In this document: positions 25,201 through 32,400 of the stretch, one piece after another | How positions within the stretch are numbered: the stretch's first letter is position 1 | Layout of the letters: each line of letters starts with the position of its first letter | Source of the DNA: Antedon mediterranea | Taxonomy: Eukaryota; Echinodermata; Crinoidea; Comatulida; Antedonidae | DNA length: 64,000 bases | Assembly: GCF_964355755.1 (NCBI RefSeq) | Contig: NC_092672.1 | Span: forward strand, 19,404,501 to 19,468,500 | Direction: 5' to 3' | Position numbers and translations under genes: made by a program | The notes under the pieces: generated by a model | What the model saw: the letters and a program-made list of their open reading frames with translations, nothing else | Database searches by the model: none | Told to the model about the DNA's origin: nothing

Positions 25201-25331
25201 GTTTTTCTTGTTATCAACATTTTCTGTTTTGTACACTGGACCAGAAAGATGAATGGTCAACAAATAAATAAATTAGAGTATTACTATATTTTGTAATTTT
25301 AGATGCGCCATCTACATCCTCAAATATTTAG
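7812..25331 (+). CDS. ROCO-A: ankyrin - DED pair - ROC GTPase - COR protein (19 exons seen)
   Basis: ROCO-family protein (ROC GTPase plus COR dimerisation region), closest in layout to DAPK1 without the kinase. Exons: 7812-7910, 8812-8928, 10191-10281, 10709-10744, 12096-12650, 12805-12852, 14029-14191, 14840-14943, 18997-19200, 20189-20397, 20865-20954, 21286-21444, 21570-21815, 22240-22434, 22670-22834, 22924-23199, 23984-24079, 24384-24657, 25303-25331. The lengths sum to 3156 nt, 1051 codons plus TAG with no internal stop, which supports the model. All borders are GT-AG with phases that fit. The first exon starts in phase 0 inside an ankyrin repeat, so the true N-terminus is upstream and was not found. 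The product is expected to be a cytosolic signalling scaffold with a GTP switch. The death-fold content suggests apoptosis or immune signalling, which is inference. The last exon could be one of several alternative ends (see findings). Confidence 0.8.
9110..9143 (-). ncRNA. Hammerhead-ribozyme-like remnant of a Penelope-like element
   Basis: On the minus strand, CTGAGGA (fits the hammerhead core CUGANGA), an imperfect stem II (AGATCAA with TTGATT), then GAAAC followed by GTC. This order of core boxes is the pattern described for hammerhead motifs in Penelope-like retroelements. No Penelope coding sequence flanks it, so it is probably a solo terminal-repeat relic in the ankyrin intron. Activity is unknown. 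Confidence 0.4.
10709..10744 (+). CDS. ROCO-A linker micro-exon
   Basis: A 36-nt exon with phase-1 introns on both sides, encoding roughly GPLPYIEMTSS between the last ankyrin repeat and the DED pair. It is supported by the acceptor tttag, the donor gtatga and the phase fit (the preceding exon ends with one spare G; the DED exon starts with AA). It is too short to recognise by similarity. Confidence 0.55.
10822..11526. repeat. 145-bp tandem repeat, about five units, in a mobile element
   Basis: Five copies of a unit of about 145 bp marked by gcggaactggggtggcaaat, tcaagggtgatcgattcata and cgtagagggcgtagacgc. It is followed by unique sequence ending in gggacagtcacaaat (reverse orientation) near 11610-11630. 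The same unit and the same flank occur inverted at 41840-42300, so the array is part of a dispersed element and not a local expansion. It lies in the intron before the DED exon. Confidence 0.75.
11720..11822. repeat. Short tandem duplication, 2 x about 52 bp
   Basis: The segment starting gtcagtgaaactg and ending tttaaactctctta occurs twice in a row with a single-base difference (ggagaattc versus gaagaattc). Intronic; the open frame over it is not similar to any protein I know. Confidence 0.6.
12096..12650 (+). CDS. ROCO-A tandem death-effector-like domain exon
   Basis: One 555-nt exon with phase-1 introns on both sides encodes about 185 residues of predicted helices in two halves. The second half (FGQQLNPENMVTIGRLKGI, then DPFLLILKLEMKGTLAEG, then FIKLLTDMKMTKEVEAL) follows the six-helix DED pattern as in FADD or caspase-8. 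The first half (ELLVEVSDWWKKHG, then DLISLLKGPGLLKPADIG, then ATNICGLQGVQDVI) reads as a second, more divergent copy. The helix-6 RxDL motif of classical DEDs is not retained. DEDs normally recruit other DED proteins such as FADD or initiator caspases. The call is by eye; another death-fold class remains possible. The exon has a near-identical copy at 28920-29474. Confidence 0.6.
12805..12852 (+). CDS. ROCO-A short Ser/Glu-rich linker exon
   Basis: A 48-nt exon (encoding SEQSRSEAAPSSNTE) between the DED pair and ROC, with acceptor attag and donor gtatgt. Its counterpart in ROCO-B is 29636-29680 and a decayed extra copy is at 30199-30243. Phase 1 on both sides. Confidence 0.6.
13330..13930. 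repeat. Diverged direct duplication in a ROCO-A intron
   Basis: Two stretches, near 13330-13650 and 13655-13930, share the order gtggac, then attatgaatttt/tttatgaatttg, then aatgcatatagga/aatgcatgtatgg, then a run about cations of the type tgttaata. The similarity is partial. No coding sequence was seen in either. Confidence 0.35.
14029..14943 (+). CDS. ROCO-A ROC exons: P-loop and switch I region
   Basis: Exon 14029-14191 ends with the nucleotide-binding P-loop VIFVGLEGVGKTSTINALL (GxxxxGKT/S). A helical lead-in (ARGPEAVRAFNEALKEGK) typical of ROCO proteins precedes it. Exon 14840-14943 (FNPNHDITDAIATTTV, then ELPDT) covers the switch I region. This is the only P-loop-encoding sequence I found in the window. 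Its presence indicates that unit A can bind guanine nucleotide. Confidence 0.8.
15126..15288. mobile_element. MITE with about 30-bp terminal inverted repeats
   Basis: 163 bp. The left end tagagagctttcgctatctc, followed by atcgggaacgag, is mirrored by ctcgttcccgat followed by gagatagcgaaagctctcta. TA-flanked ends suggest a Tc1/mariner-type MITE. Intron of ROCO-A, non-coding. Confidence 0.75.
15619..18320. repeat. 1.3-1.4-kb tandem duplication with terminal palindrome
   Basis: Unit 1 (about 15619-16890) and unit 2 (about 16898-18320) both start with atttacgtaagggcaaaatt and share tgcgaggaggcttcgcattt-like, cggaagtaattcccagggtg and ctgtgggcacgacct segments in the same order. Unit 2 ends in a perfect 13-bp-arm hairpin (18284-18296 with 18308-18320, ctagatggtacgc and gcgtaccatctag). 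The unit 1 terminus has a degenerate copy. Partial third-unit similarity appears near 17700-17800. It fills the intron between the switch I exon and the linker exon. No coding sequence was seen. Confidence 0.7.
18450..18890. other. Possible LINE 3'-end remnant
   Basis: Contains gagctggcatggcaaatgaa and TTTATTTATTTAATC-type AT-rich tracts that resemble 3' ends of CR1/L2-type LINEs. No RT coding sequence remains. Low-confidence pattern call. Confidence 0.25.
18997..20397 (+). CDS. ROCO-A charged ROC insert and G3 motif exons
   Basis: Exon 18997-19200 (67 codons, starting SEMYEKAIAREVVKQVKG) and exon 20189-20397 (69 codons) encode a Lys/Glu/Ser/Thr-rich, probably disordered insert of about 120 residues. 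It ends in KFVMNIWDFGGQPIYHVMQR, which contains the G3/switch II motif DxGGQ. Insertion of such a long linker between switch I and G3 is unusual for a small GTPase fold. Phases: the first exon ends in phase 1, the second in phase 0. Confidence 0.7.
20426..20580. mobile_element. MITE in ROCO-A intron
   Basis: 155 bp with inverted ends agcccttttctcacag(a) and (t)ctgtgagaaaaggcct. No coding content. Confidence 0.6.
20865..21444 (+). CDS. ROCO-A ROC exons: core strand and G4 motif
   Basis: Exon 20865-20954 (30 codons, IFMVSFAVVCIVFNL) is the beta-strand after switch II. Exon 21286-21444 (53 codons) contains LEFILSWIRSIY and PPVLLIGTHLNG, the ROC G4 equivalent (THxx, replacing NKxD). Both exons are phase 0. 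ROCO-B has the first exon (44751-44840) but not the second. Confidence 0.75.
21570..24079 (+). CDS. ROCO-A COR-domain exons
   Basis: Five phase-0 exons: 21570-21815, 22240-22434, 22670-22834, 22924-23199, 23984-24079. Diagnostic COR features are the IKWLQV helix, the LLEYLHDIGVILYYPDD winged-helix motif followed by IIVVDLMRLVDMFKTIIT, and later LPDDLFQRAATKFI. The COR domain dimerises ROCO proteins and couples to the GTPase. The exons align one to one with ROCO-B exons 45310-47740. Confidence 0.75.
23661..23810. mobile_element. Perfect fold-back palindrome of 150 bp
   Basis: The left arm tagccagattccaaaaaagc continues to ttgatcgatgaaatcacac; the right arm is its exact reverse complement ending gcttttttggaatctggcta, about a short ccattttgtgg centre. 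A diverged half-copy lies at 26220-26325 (gatgtcatcgtaagctgagc, ttggattctggcc). Consistent with a recently inserted fold-back MITE in the intron between the fourth and fifth COR exons. Confidence 0.8.
24384..25331 (+). CDS. ROCO-A C-terminal exons
   Basis: Exon 24384-24657 begins VLCFLQKELKVFSQSGARG and holds a 20-residue tandem duplication (24444-24503, then from 24504) around the Cys motif KVRMCIPC. It ends HMHVISKFDKDYLPCDD and RPYRKLFGDELTK, as in ROCO-B. The last exon 25303-25331 adds DAPSTSSNI and TAG. A SINE starts immediately after the stop. Downstream at about 25593-25647 an open segment (PPPQVDRTDYARPLIS) ends with a possible gtac donor, so the present end may result from SINE insertion into a longer exon. 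Confidence 0.6.
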
Positions 25332-25592
25332 GAGTGGAGCTGTGGCTTGGTGGTTATGATGCTTGGCTACCAATCTAAGGGTCCTGGGTTCAAGTCCTGT
25401 CATATGTCAGGGTTTTTTTCTCATGACAATTTACAACTCCACTCCCAAAGACTTAATAATAAGTCTTTGTTTATGTAGAGCATCTTGTGTATATGTTTGT
25501 CTTGTGAAATTATTAAATAGTTTATCCATCCTGTAATTGGCGGGTTAATCGCTGTTGGATGAGTATGAAATAAAATAAAAATAAAAATATAC
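25332..25592 (+). mobile_element. tRNA-derived SINE
   Basis: The head resembles a tRNA gene with an A-box-like tggcttggtgg and a good B box (gggttcaagtcctg), then an unrelated body and an A-rich ataaaataaaaataaaaata tail. The tRNA part lacks a foldable acceptor stem, so it is a SINE and not a functional tRNA. It sits directly after the ROCO-A stop codon. Confidence 0.7.
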
Positions 25593-26219
25593 CACGACCA
25601 CCGCCACAAGTGGATAGGACAGACTATGCACGTCCTTTAATATCAGGTACAGTAGGAGAGACTTAAATAATACTTATAAAATGCAAACATATACCGGTAA
25701 TCGATCAATAATATGTGGTCTAAAATTATAAACTATTTATTTTATGTTATTGTTACTATACCTAAAACCAAAAACCAGTCATTCTTAGTATAGCAATATA
25801 ATATTTAACTAGCAGTTATAAATAAATTTAATAATAAAGTGCACTCTTCCCCACTTTAAAAAAAAATTAAATTATTGACACATTTACGTATACACGTACA
25901 GCACCTTAATAAAAATAACGAATAATTAACTTCAAACGTGCTTCTATCATTCCATCAGATCAAATATTTCCATTGGGTCTACATCAAACCAATCATCATC
26001 TGGCGCATACATACAGCATAAAACGGCCGTGGTCCTCCTACGCCAGGATAATAGGCCTACAGTTCCAAGTGCCATATGTTTTTTATTGTCAGAGAAATAC
26101 GCTAAAAAAATGTTTTTTTTTTCCATTGATATCAGGCCTTTATTATTCGAATCTTTAAGAGAAAAAGCAACATAAAGTCCATTTATCTTCATTTTGAACA
26201 CATTTTGTAAACATTCTAG

Positions 26220-26325
26220 ACTCGACTACAAAACCACGCTTTGTGGTATGATGTCATCGTAAGCTGAGCTTTTCTGTGATTGGCCTGTGCTCATGGTTAA
26301 ATGTTTTTGGATTCTGGCCATGGTT
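26220..26325. mobile_element. Half-copy of fold-back MITE
   Basis: Diverged relative of the 23661-23810 palindrome: it shares actacaaaaccac, gatgtcatcg-taagctgagc, ctgtgattggc and ttggattctggcc with one arm. The other arm is missing. Confidence 0.5.
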
Positions 26326-26589
26326 GGGGTGAAGCTAAGAACATTTTGAAAAATAGAGTTGCTAGGTCCTGGGGGGTTGGACATATTATATTTTGAAATA
26401 TAAACAAAATATAAATGTCTCCAGAAAGTTTTATAGGCCTAAAAACATTTAGAAACAAAAATCAAGACTATTCCATCATAGGTCATAGTTTTGCTTGTTT
26501 AACACGTTTAATATCCACACCAGTTAGCTGAAGGGGGTTGAGATTGTGTACGTTTGCAACTGATAAGCGTTTTCTTTTCATTAACGTTC

Positions 26590-26840
26590 ACTGTTTATTT
26601 ATGGAAGACCGGTTACAGTACATATGTCTTCATATACAGACTTAATTGAACTTTTGCATTTGCTAGATAACTGTTCAGATACTGTAGTGTCGTCCATATA
26701 TTTAACAATGGATTCACCCTTAAGTCATTGATAAAGATGATAAAGAGAACAGCTCTAACCCATTTCCCCTGGGGACACCACCCTTCGGACACACCTTTCA
26801 CGAAACAAATTAGTTTGTGAATCAATTAATCTGTCCACTC
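26590..26840 (-). mobile_element. Decayed LINE reverse-transcriptase fragment
   Basis: The minus strand, across frame breaks, retains CPQG and LFIIFINDLRV followed by KYMDDTTVSEQLSSKCKSS, the YxDD catalytic motif of non-LTR reverse transcriptases. Frameshifts show it is dead. It is unrelated in orientation and sequence to the plus-strand LINE at 27130. Confidence 0.65.
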
Positions 26841-27129
26841 AATACAGGCAGTATATTTCTATGCAAATACCATTGATCATTATAACACAAACAGTAACCC
26901 ACAGTGAATTAAAAGAAGGATGAAAAGCATGTTAAGAGCTCAGTGAAGTAGTAGGGTGATAGATAAATAAAAAAAAAGAAGAAAACCAAATCACGGCAAA
27001 CTACACAACACGGTTTGACATCAATAAAAGGAATGAAACGAGAAATAACATATAATTATCATGCATACAATGTGGTAAACATGAAAAGAGATATACCAAT
27101 AATGCGTGGTAGTACAGTAGTACCAAGAT

Positions 27130-28366
27130 ACCATCCAACCACACATTTTAATTAATAAGTTGTTCGGCATGAATATCCCCAATTTACTAATTTCGTTCGT
27201 TTTTAACTTCCTCGTTGGACGTCTCCAGTTTGTTAGGCTAAATCAAAATGTCAGATCGGACATTATTCGGACAAATACGGGAGCACCACAAGGTACTGTA
27301 CTTGCACCGTTTTTGTTCACATTGTATACGTCAGATTTCCAACCTAGATTCCCGGACTGTCCAGTAATTAAATTTGCAGATGATTCTGCTATGATAGGTT
27401 TAATAAAAGAGGATGACGATACAAATTTCAAATCTGAAATAGTTAGGTTTACGAAATACTGTGATGAAAATTTCCTGGAACTTAATGTAGCAAAAACCAA
27501 AGAAATGCGAATAGATTTCCGCCGTAAAAAAAGAAGGGAAATTGAGCCTGTCCAGATTAAAGGACATGAGGTAGAAATCGTTAAAACATATAAGTATCTT
27601 GGGGTAACGTATGACAATAATTTATCATGGGGAGAGCATGTAGATCAACTAATTAAAAAATTAAATACTAGACTGTACTGTTTGAGGAAAATGAACGTTT
27701 TTAGGGTAAGGGAAGAGATACTTACTATGTTTTATTCATCTGTTATTTTTTTCAATCTGGGATTATTGCCTATTAGGCTGGGGTGGGAACATAAACAAAG
27801 GAGATAAGGGCCGCATATGTAAAGTGTTAGAAAGGGCATTAAGAGTGATTGGCTCGTCGGCGCTGACAGCGGACTCAGTCTACGATTGTCACTACGGAGA
27901 ACGATTGAAAAATGGTTTACAGGCGGTCATGGAGGAGGAAAGCCACCCCCTTCATTCGGATCTTCTTCGCTGCCACATTGGTAGAAGTGGTAGACTGAGG
28001 CCGGTGTTGGCGCGGACGGGTCGATACTCAAATTCGTTTCTCCCAGCTGGGATTAAAAAATTTAACGATGACTTTAAGAGGTAACTACAATAATTTTGAT
28101 AACAATAATAAATAATATAATATAATAATTAATAATGAAATATAAGACACTTTTTAAACCGTTTTGTAATGATCTGTATTTTTAACTTAAATATTTTTGA
28201 GCTGTAATTTTATGATGTACTTTTTTAATCATTGTGTATTTTTTATATTGTTATTCTACATTTTATACTTTATTTTTATACGATATTTTTATACGATATT
28301 TTTAAGTGAGCAAATGCAATTTCCAGTTTATTTGGACAATAAAAGTTATCTGTATCTGTATCTGTA
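27130..28366 (+). mobile_element. 5'-truncated LINE (CR1/Jockey-like) with 3' tail
   Basis: An open segment at 27160-27807 encodes the RT palm and thumb with NTGAPQGTVLAPFLFTLYTS, the FADD catalytic box and NVAKTKEMRIDFRRK with YKYLGV. A frame break near 27760-27810 leads into the typical C-terminal portion at 27824-28084 (CKVLERALRVIGSSAL, RTGRYSNSFLPAGIKKFN). The 3' UTR ends in a (ATCTGT)n-type tail at 28348-28366, as usual for this group. Endonuclease and the start of RT are absent. Confidence 0.85.
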
Positions 28367-28919
28367 GATTAAATAGCATTTCACAAATAATACTTTTGGT
28401 GATTTTTGCACTGAGGTTAAAGATATTGGTCAGAGGTCGGATTCGATTGACTTGGGGATTGACTTTAGGAATAGTTACTATGTTTCAGCTTTCCATTCGC
28501 TATTATTTATATTACTATAGTTGCTACTACTGATGCTGATGTTACTCCAGCTACACCAAATGAACCAACCTCAATGCCAGTTTAGTTGATTTTGTATTTT
28601 GTTCAACTCATCCAATGTTTCTAGTTTCAGTTTGAATTATTATCCGCCTTTTTCTTTTTAATTTTTATATTTGTTACTATATGTTGTATTCACTGAACCA
28701 CTTCAATTTGAATTTAAAGTATATTTCAGTTTAAAGAAAGAACAAATAAATAAATGTCAAATATCAATCCTCAGCAAAAAAAATAAGGACATACTATATA
28801 CATAACAAAAAAGAAATTAGAATATTAAATCAATAAATCCACATATTATATGGTACAGTTTTGACTCTTTAACACATAATGATATTATTATTAATAACTT
28901 GTATTATTACTATTATCAG

Positions 28920-29474
28920 AATTGAATGATGACGATTACAATGAACTGCTCACTGATGTATCTACTTGGTGGAAGAAACATGGAAACATTCACATGCTGA
29001 GAGTGTTACTTAGCGAGTTCACGTATCGTGATACAACCATTACTTTGAAAAAAATAGAGAGTGAAAATACACCATATCATCTGCTTGGTCTACTTGAGGG
29101 TCCTGGACTTCTCAAACCGGCAGACATTGGTATCCTCGTTGAAGCTACTAATATATGCGGACTTCAGGGAGTTCAAGACGTGATTGCAAAAATTGTAAAA
29201 TTACCAAACTTCAAATTCATTCCATTCAAACATTTTTCTGAGCATCGAAGAAAATTGATAGCATTTGGTCAGCACTTGAATACAGAGAACATGGTAACTA
29301 TTGGCCGCCTTAAAGGCATTAAGGAGGTCAACGAAGACACAGATTCGTTTTGGTTAATCTTGAAATTGGAAATGAAAGGCACACTTGCAGAAGGAAAGGA
29401 GATGGAAAAATTCATTAAACTGCTTACAGAAAGAAAGATGATGAAAGAAGTGGAGGCATTGACAACACTAAAAG
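28920..29474 (+). CDS. ROCO-B tandem death-effector-like domain exon
   Basis: A 555-nt exon identical in length and phase (1-1) to 12096-12650. The two proteins differ at only a few dozen of about 185 positions (for example RIEDENIPYDL versus KIESENTPYHL), with long identical runs such as GPGLLKPADIGIL. The flanking intron sequence is also similar for several hundred bases on each side, unlike the rest of the two genes, so this copy is a young duplicate or a gene-conversion tract. Domain assignment as for the A copy. Confidence 0.6.
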
Positions 29475-32400
29475 GTAAAACAAAGCAGTATAAGCTCATT
29501 CACAAATTCAGCAGAAATAACATGTGTTTGTAGTATAATGGTTTTAGGGAAAACAATTATGATAAAAGGTTTTTATAATGTTATATTCATCAACATGGAT
29601 ATTGTAATTACTGTCCTGAAATACTTTCTTTATAGATGAACAATCAAGAAGTGAAGCTGGACCATCAAGTAATACAGAAAGTATGTTTTTTATTTTTTTT
29701 TCACTTTAACAAAAAGTGAAAATTGTGTTACAAATTCACTTTGAGTATTGTACTTATTTAATAGCTTTGTATACGTTTTTTCGATCTAATAAGGTCACAA
29801 ACTGCATTTTATGTAAAAATAAATACTATATTGGCCTATATAATGTTTTCGTCTTTAAACGGTATAGATGAGAAAAATAAGTTGTTTCTAATAATGTAAG
29901 TGGCCTGCCATACATACCAGCATGCATCGCACGCAAATTGATATTTTTTAACCTAATCTATGGTACTTTAGTGAAAGATTTTAATGCCATTTTGCAACTT
30001 TGATTACAGTTTGGTTCTATAAAGTTGCCAAAAAGTAACACAAAATATGAAAAATACAAAATAACAAGTTAAATCTCAATATTTTATGTTGTTGATTAAT
30101 TCAGAATGTCTCTTGGAAGTTTAAATAAAATGTTATATAGTAATAGTATTCATCAACATGGATATTTTAGCTACTGTCTTAAAATACTTTTTTTATAGGT
30201 AAACGATCAAGAAGTGAAGCTGGACCATAAAGCAATGCAGAAAGTATGTTTTATTTCAATAAAGTTGGGTCCTAAAATTCTACTTTTTTAGACTTTTAAT
30301 GCAGAATTGTAATTCCTAGTTCACATTAATATTTATTAATTGTGAGTTACAGTTGTTATTTGATAGTATTGAGGCATTTTCTAGACTGTTTACAGTATGG
30401 TATATATATATATCTAACTCATGGGCGAAAATATCAGGGGCGGATTGCAATAAAGGTCTTAAGCCTAGTCTTAGACTTAAGCCCAAGATGAAACCCTTGG
30501 CAACCATGGTTTTAAATTTAAGACCATTGCAATATGAGTATAAGCCTAAGACTATCAACGCAGTGGTCTTAGATTCTATGGCTCTTCCAGGCATGCCTAA
30601 GCTAGCGGCGTGATGCGATCGTACAGCCGCACAATGCGAGCGCACAAGTTTAAGTACCTAGGCCAGCAATAAATATCATAGCGAATTTAAAAATTGAATT
30701 ATTGTTATGGTAATTTATTTTTTAAAAAAATTTCTATTTCTTATATTTTTCAAATTTATCATAAATTTATATATAAAACCAAAAACATAGAAATTTGTAT
30801 TTACTTTGTTGTAGAATTATCAGCCAGCAAAAACAACAGTATCTGGATGGTGTGATGAACATTCCCAAAGAATTCTAAACAAGATGAAAATGGTAATCAG
30901 CGAGCTCATCATCAAGAGTAGGAGACAAGATGAATGAATCCATTAAGAAACTTGATGAAAAGAAAATGATTAATGAAGTTATGCATTGATGATTTTAGAT
31001 AATTGATATTTCCATTCCCTCAATGACCCAAGTTAGACAACACAAACCAACAGTGGTGTTGGTAGTCCATGAGTGCAGCATACCTGCAGTGGCGTAACGC
31101 CTATGAACGCTCACTGGCTAAACCCAGGGGCCCCTTAGCAGTGCTTAGAGAGGAAAACGGGCATTCGAATATGCCGAAAAAAAAAGCTAAAAACGAGGCA
31201 TACTGTGTTGGAACTTGGAGCTTGTGGGGGCCCCTTAGCAGTGCCCAGAGGAAATATGGGCTTCAAAATATGCCAAAAAAGGCTTAAAACATCCAAGACC
31301 TCCAGCGTTGGAACCTGGGTTATGCCACTGCTTACCTGGATAGCCCCTCTCTCTCTCCGAAGAGAGGAAAATATTACAAGAAGAACTTCAACATAAAATA
31401 ACTCCACCCGGTAATGGTATAGTTCATTCAACATTGCACTCTACTGAGACACACCTACCTCAGATTGTCATCATTTCTTTTAACACCGTTGTGTGTGTAC
31501 ATCAACAAGAAACGAACTGAAAAAGTGGAAAAAACAAAGATAACGAAGCTAAGTGCCGTACTCTGTTATCACGCTAGTGAAATATTTGAATTAGTACAGG
31601 CTTTGCTATCAGTGATTCGTTGAAAATCGATATGTTAGGGTGTTCCCTAAAATAGAAATTAAGAGATACGTTTCAAGCCGTTATTCTAGGCTAGAAAAAG
31701 ACTAACTAGAATAGAAACCGATACGTTGAGATACGTTATCCTAATGTTACACTAGGATAGAAATAGGACTTTACTTCGTTAGGTATGTGTGTTAGGATCC
31801 GTAGGATGTTATAGTATCACCAAGTCTGAATGTGTTAAATGTAGGGGTCCCACCTCAGTGACCCAAGTTAGATCTTATCTTATGTTCTAGTACCCACCTA
31901 GTCTGAATGTGTTAATTGTAGGGGTCCCACCTCAGTGACCCAAGTTAGATCTTATCTTATGTTCTAGTACCCACCTAGTCTGAATATGTTAATTGTAGGG
32001 GTCCCACCTCAGTGACCCAAGTTAGATCTTATCTTATGTTCTAATCCTTCTGCAAGACATAAGTAATTTATTTTAGACTTTCTTGATTTACAATAATAAT
32101 AATAGTAGGCATAACACTCGGAGGATTTTATAGGATTTTGATAAACCATTCACATTGGATATTCCATAAATAGAAGTTAAATCTGCTCAACCATTGGAAT
32201 AGGATAATTTTGGTGGTTTCGTGAATATGCTGTCAACTTCAGTATTGAATTATCTTATGGCCGGATCTGTCCACTTATTTGTATAAAGTTATTTGCAAGG
32301 GAAGTTGGCTCAGGTTTTTTTTCATAAAGAGAGCCAGTTGAAATTTAATTCCCCACCATGGGGGCCGGGGGGTATTATTTTGGAGAATTGTTTCAACCAT

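Noticed and set aside
25335-25400. tRNA gene
   Set aside because: A and B box resemblance is present, but the acceptor stem does not pair and an A-rich-tailed body follows, so it is a SINE head.
27243-27617. 124-codon minus-strand open frame
   Set aside because: Antisense shadow of the LINE reverse transcriptase at 27160-27807.
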